7,918 nucleotides of DNA from Mollicutes bacterium (GTDB lineage Bacteria; Bacillota_I; Bacilli_A; Izemoplasmatales; Izemoplasmataceae). The notes under the pieces are model-generated. The model was not told the origin of the DNA and made no database searches. It saw only the letters and a list, made by a program, of their open reading frames with translations. Location of the stretch: assembly GCA_003552275.1 (NCBI GenBank), contig PUKL01000100.1:1-7918 (forward strand). The letters are read 5' to 3'. Shown here piece by piece: positions 5,345-7,918 of this stretch (position 1 is the first letter of the stretch; each line of letters starts with the position of its first letter). The translations under genes were made by a program, and so were the position numbers.

Positions 5345-6892
5345 ATGCGGACAGCCTACATCCATGCCAACATCCCCTTTTCCAAAGCGGATGCTTTCAT
5401 CACGGAGAACGGTCGTTTCCGGGAAGTCGGCAAAGCGCGACGGTTGTTGAAGAGGCCGTTGGACCGCGTCGTCGATCTGCGCGAGGCGGTCGTGCTCCCG
5501 GGCTTCCATGACGCCCATCTCCATCTGCTCGGCATCGGCAAGATGGAAGAGATCTTCGACGCTTCTCGCCACACATCCATCGCCGCCCTCGTCGAAGCGC
5601 TCCGGAAGGAAGAAAAAGATCCCTTGCTCGGTCGGGGCTACCACGAGGACGGTTTCAAAGAGAAACGCCCCCTATTGAAGACGGACCTCGACAAGGCCGC
5701 TAGAGATCGCCCGATCGCCATCTACAGAGCTTGCGGCCATCTTGTCGTGGCGAACGAAAAAGCGATCGAAGAGGCTAAAAAACATCACGGCCGGTTGCCG
5801 AAGAAAGCTTCCGCCTTCGACCTCGAGAAAGGCCACTTCAAGGAGGAGGCCATCTCTTGGATCCTCTTTCGCATGGAGAACCCCTCGAAAGAGACGATCA
5901 AACGCCAGATCCTCCTCGCACAGGACAAGCTCCTCTCCCAAGGCGTCACCGCCGTGCAGAGCGACGATTTCGCCGTCTATGAAACACCCTATGAAACCGT
6001 GCTCGACGCTTTCCGGGAACTGGCCGCGGCGGACCAACTGACGATCCGCATCCAAGAACAGGTGCATCCCAAGGACCTCGAGGAGTTCGACCGTTTCCTC
6101 GAAAAAGACTTGGACACAAGTTTCGGCCGGTATAAAAGGGGACCCTTGAAACTCTTCTTGGACGGTTCCCTCGGGGCCCGCACCGCCCTCTTGCGCAGCC
6201 CCTACGCCGATGACCCGCAAGAAAAAGGACTCAAGAACTTCACCGACGAGGAGCTCTACGTCTTCGCCAAGCGGGCCGCGGAAAGCGACATGGACTTCGC
6301 CTTCCACGCCATCGGCGATGCGGCGATCGAACAGGCGCTCGCCCTCTCCGAAAGGCTCGAAGCCGAAAGCGTCCCGAAAGGCCGCGATGCCCTCATCCAT
6401 GCCCAAGTGGCGGACGAGGAACTGATCCTGCGCATGAAAAGACAACGACTCGGGGCGATCGTGCAGCCGATCTTCATCCGCACCGACCACGCTTTCGTCC
6501 ACGAAAGACTCGGCGAACGCGCGAAAAAGGCCTATCTCTTCAACACGATGCGCGAGAAAGGCCTCATGACAGCGATCTCGACGGACGCCCCCGTCGAACC
6601 TTCGAATCCGTTTTTGAACCTCTATACCGCATGTACGAGAAAGACCCTCCGCGACCTCCGGCGGCGCCCTTATTTGAAAAAAGAGGCCTTACCGCTGAAA
6701 GACGCCTTGAAAGCCTATACGGAAACCCCGGCCTATTTCGCCCGCAGCGAAGGGAATCTCGGCCGGATCGCGCCGGGGTATGAAGCCGACTTCATCGTCG
6801 TTTCCGGTTTCGACACCCACAATGTGAAGAGTCTCCGCACCGTCAGAGTCAAAGAGACCTATATCGCGGGTGAACGGGTCTATCAAGCTTGA
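5345..6892 (+). CDS. Metal-dependent amidohydrolase, YtcJ/Amidohydro_3 type
   Basis: This 515-residue enzyme belongs to the amidohydrolase superfamily branch with YtcJ and N-substituted formamide deformylase; its substrate cannot be read from the sequence. Features in order are: an N-terminal beta-sandwich strand region with VVLPGFHDAHLHLLG (49-63), where H58 and H60 are metal ligands; GRGYHEDGF (96-104), matching the GWDE-like segment of the family; RACGHLVVAN (128-137); KLFLDGSLGARTALL (269-283), where K269 is the candidate bridging lysine; HAIGD (321-325) and IHAQV (351-355), metal histidines H321 and H352; and STDAPVEPSNPF (412-423), catalytic D414. The C-terminal GRIAPGYEADFIVV (473-486) completes the sandwich. 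No signal peptide is seen, so it is probably cytoplasmic. The ATG at 5345 has TAAGGAGG (5331-5338) six bases before its end; a TTG at 5312 lies inside the promoter. It is transcribed alone and converges on the HD-GYP gene. Confidence 0.88.
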   Translation: MRTAYIHANIPFSKADAFITENGRFREVGKARRLLKRPLDRVVDLREAVVLPGFHDAHLHLLGIGKMEEIFDASRHTSIAALVEALRKEEKDPLLGRGYHEDGFKEKRPLLKTDLDKAARDRPIAIYRACGHLVVANEKAIEEAKKHHGRLPKKASAFDLEKGHFKEEAISWILFRMENPSKETIKRQILLAQDKLLSQGVTAVQSDDFAVYETPYETVLDAFRELAAADQLTIRIQEQVHPKDLEEFDRFLEKDLDTSFGRYKRGPLKLFLDGSLGARTALLRSPYADDPQEKGLKNFTDEELYVFAKRAAESDMDFAFHAIGDAAIEQALALSERLEAESVPKGRDALIHAQVADEELILRMKRQRLGAIVQPIFIRTDHAFVHERLGERAKKAYLFNTMREKGLMTAISTDAPVEPSNPFLNLYTACTRKTLRDLRRRPYLKKEALPLKDALKAYTETPAYFARSEGNLGRIAPGYEADFIVVSGFDTHNVKSLRTVRVKETYIAGERVYQA

Positions 6893-6933
6893 AAAAAGGG
6901 CCGCGCTCCATCGAGTGGAGCGCGACCCTTTTT
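6892..6933. terminator. Bidirectional intrinsic terminator between convergent genes
   Basis: A hairpin with a TCGAG loop (6911-6915) has a perfect 9-base core (CGCGCTCCA at 6902-6910 with TGGAGCGCG at 6916-6924). One C/A mismatch (6901 against 6925) interrupts it, then GGG pairs with CCC. The stem is flanked by six A on the left and five T on the right, so it works on both strands. The left A-run begins at the last base of the amidohydrolase stop, and the right T-run ends two bases from the HD-GYP stop. Confidence 0.92.
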
Positions 6934-6935
6934 CA

Positions 6936-7918
6936 TCAAGCGAACAAGTGGTCGAGGTGTCCCTCCTCCACCAGTCTCACGGCGATGGCGGCGACTTTCG
7001 GACAGAACTGGCCGCCACTGTGACGGCGGAGTTCCTCGATGGTCTCGGTTTTGTCCCGGATCGTACCGTAGGGTCTTTCGGCGGGCATCGTCGCGAGAGC
7101 GTCCGCGACAACGAGGATCCTTCCCGTCAAGGAAATCTCCTCGCCCTTCAGACCTTCGGGATAGCCCTTGCCGTCGAAGTGCTCGTGGTGGTCCCAGATG
7201 GCGCGGCGGATCCTCTCTAACTCCGGGACACCCGAGAGAGCCTCGTGGCTCAACCGGACATGCTCCTTGACCTTCTCGTATTCGGCTGTGGTCAGATCGC
7301 CGTTCTTGTTCAAGACGTCGGCGTCGATGCCGAGTTTGCCGATATCATGCAAAAGCCCCGCATAATGCAAATCGCGCAGACTGTCTTCGGAAAGCCCCAT
7401 CCGCTCGCCGATCTTGGTGGCGATTTCGGCCACGTCTTCACTATGTCCTTTGGTGTGACGGTCATAGAGTTCGAGGGCGCGGACGAGAGTGAGGATGATA
7501 TCGTCTTTGATCTCGACTTTCCTGATGGTCACATAGTTCTTCGTGAAGAGCTTGTTCAAGAGGTCCGTGAACTCCCGCATCCGCAAGGTGTCGACGTCTT
7601 TGAGCGGGGTGTTCTCGTCGAAATCGAGCCCGATGACGAAGAAGTGTCGCGGGCGCAGACGAAAGACGAGGAGGGCCCTCATGAAAGTGGTGACCTCTTG
7701 ATTGTGTCGGAGATAGGACTCGCCGTAGCGTTTTTTCAAGGCGAGATGGACATCGGGGTAGAAGAGGACGCTCCGTTTGCGGATCTCTGTCGCATCGTGG
7801 AGTTCGTACAAGAAGGGGATGCGTTTCATGGAATGGTTCTTCACGCTGAACATGTCGATGACCCCTTCGTTGTCGAAATAGCCGTAGGCGGCATCGGGAT
7901 TGAAGAGCGTCACGGTCA
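6936..7918 (-). CDS. HD-GYP domain phosphohydrolase, partial at the window edge
   Basis: The frame is open to the right edge, so the N-terminus is probably missing; a GTG at 7913 is possible but no ribosome site is visible. HD-GYP proteins typically hydrolyse cyclic di-GMP to pGpG or GMP. Counting from the GTG, residues about 140-325 form the domain: GHSEDVAEIA with H157, LLHDIGKLGID with H189, D190 and K193, H218, HHEHFDGKGYP with H242 and H243 and the GYP motif, and D271 in VVAD. All core metal ligands are kept. Deviations from consensus are clear: HVRLSH in place of HPxxG, ATMPAERPYG in place of DAMTSDRPYR, and QFCP in place of QFDP. Residues 1-135 are not recognised; the stretch FFVIGLDFDENTPLKDVD could be the end of a GAF-like sensor fold, which is inference. 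No transmembrane segment is visible in the part seen. It ends three bases from the shared terminator. Confidence 0.85.
   Translation of the reverse strand, partial: TVTLFNPDAAYGYFDNEGVIDMFSVKNHSMKRIPFLYELHDATEIRKRSVLFYPDVHLALKKRYGESYLRHNQEVTTFMRALLVFRLRPRHFFVIGLDFDENTPLKDVDTLRMREFTDLLNKLFTKNYVTIRKVEIKDDIILTLVRALELYDRHTKGHSEDVAEIATKIGERMGLSEDSLRDLHYAGLLHDIGKLGIDADVLNKNGDLTTAEYEKVKEHVRLSHEALSGVPELERIRRAIWDHHEHFDGKGYPEGLKGEEISLTGRILVVADALATMPAERPYGTIRDKTETIEELRRHSGGQFCPKVAAIAVRLVEEGHLDHLFA

Noticed and set aside
4501..5346. 281-codon open frame antisense to the end of htpG
   Set aside because: It is a shadow of the strongly coding htpG strand; the translation has no recognisable family and it crosses a terminator and a promoter.
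5672..6502. 276-codon open frame antisense to the amidohydrolase
   Set aside because: It shadows a gene with full catalytic motifs on the other strand, with no domain or ribosome site of its own.
1..7918. Mobile element, CRISPR array, tRNA/rRNA gene or defence system
   Set aside because: No direct-repeat array, terminal inverted repeats, transposase or integrase frames or tRNA-like cloverleaf were seen, and the genes are housekeeping types with uniform base composition.

Overview
The window is chromosomal, gene-dense bacterial DNA carrying seven protein genes, five complete and two cut by the window edges (lplA at the left, an HD-GYP gene at the right). HtpG, Tpx, PncB and the lipoate ligase fragment look like Bacillota-type proteins. 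Purine-rich ribosome binding sites precede most genes and a short hairpin with a T-run follows nearly every unit. G+C is clearly above 50% by eye, which is high for low-GC Firmicutes or mollicute relatives. All seven stop codons seen are TGA and every Trp codon is TGG, so the Mycoplasma/Spiroplasma code (TGA = Trp) is excluded. My best guess is Bacillota in the broad sense, or a standard-code relative of the Erysipelotrichia/Acholeplasma side. The exact taxon is not determined.

Layout. (1) At 1-147, minus strand, is the N-terminus of a lipoate-protein ligase with its own promoter, divergent from the next unit. (2) An operon runs from about 270 to 2679 on the plus strand: a small unrecognised four-helix membrane protein (329-643), nicotinamidase PncA (669-1202) and nicotinate phosphoribosyltransferase PncB (1207-2649), closed by a strong terminator. 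(3) The thiol peroxidase tpx (2750-3241) is a single-gene unit with a TTG start, an extended -10 promoter and its own terminator. (4) The chaperone htpG (3349-5256) is a single-gene unit with a near-consensus housekeeping promoter and a terminator that holds the stop codon in its loop. (5) A YtcJ-type metal-dependent amidohydrolase (5345-6892) is again a single-gene unit. (6) A convergent HD-GYP domain protein (6936 to beyond 7918, minus strand) shares a bidirectional terminator with the amidohydrolase.

How they work together. PncA and PncB form a two-step route from nicotinamide to nicotinate mononucleotide, the entry to NAD. The membrane protein in front is co-transcribed with them by inference and may relate to vitamin uptake, but nothing in its sequence proves that. 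Tpx (peroxide removal) and HtpG (protein quality control) are stress-protective but separately transcribed. The HD-GYP protein is a probable cyclic-di-GMP phosphodiesterase or related phosphohydrolase with an unrecognised N-terminal region.

I found no RNA gene, insertion sequence, phage gene, CRISPR array or defence cassette, and no gene-free stretch over 300 bases. Most of the window is ordinary housekeeping DNA. The leads most worth following are the internally repeated membrane protein in the NAD operon, the N-terminal part and altered motifs of the HD-GYP protein, and the exclusive use of TGA stops.
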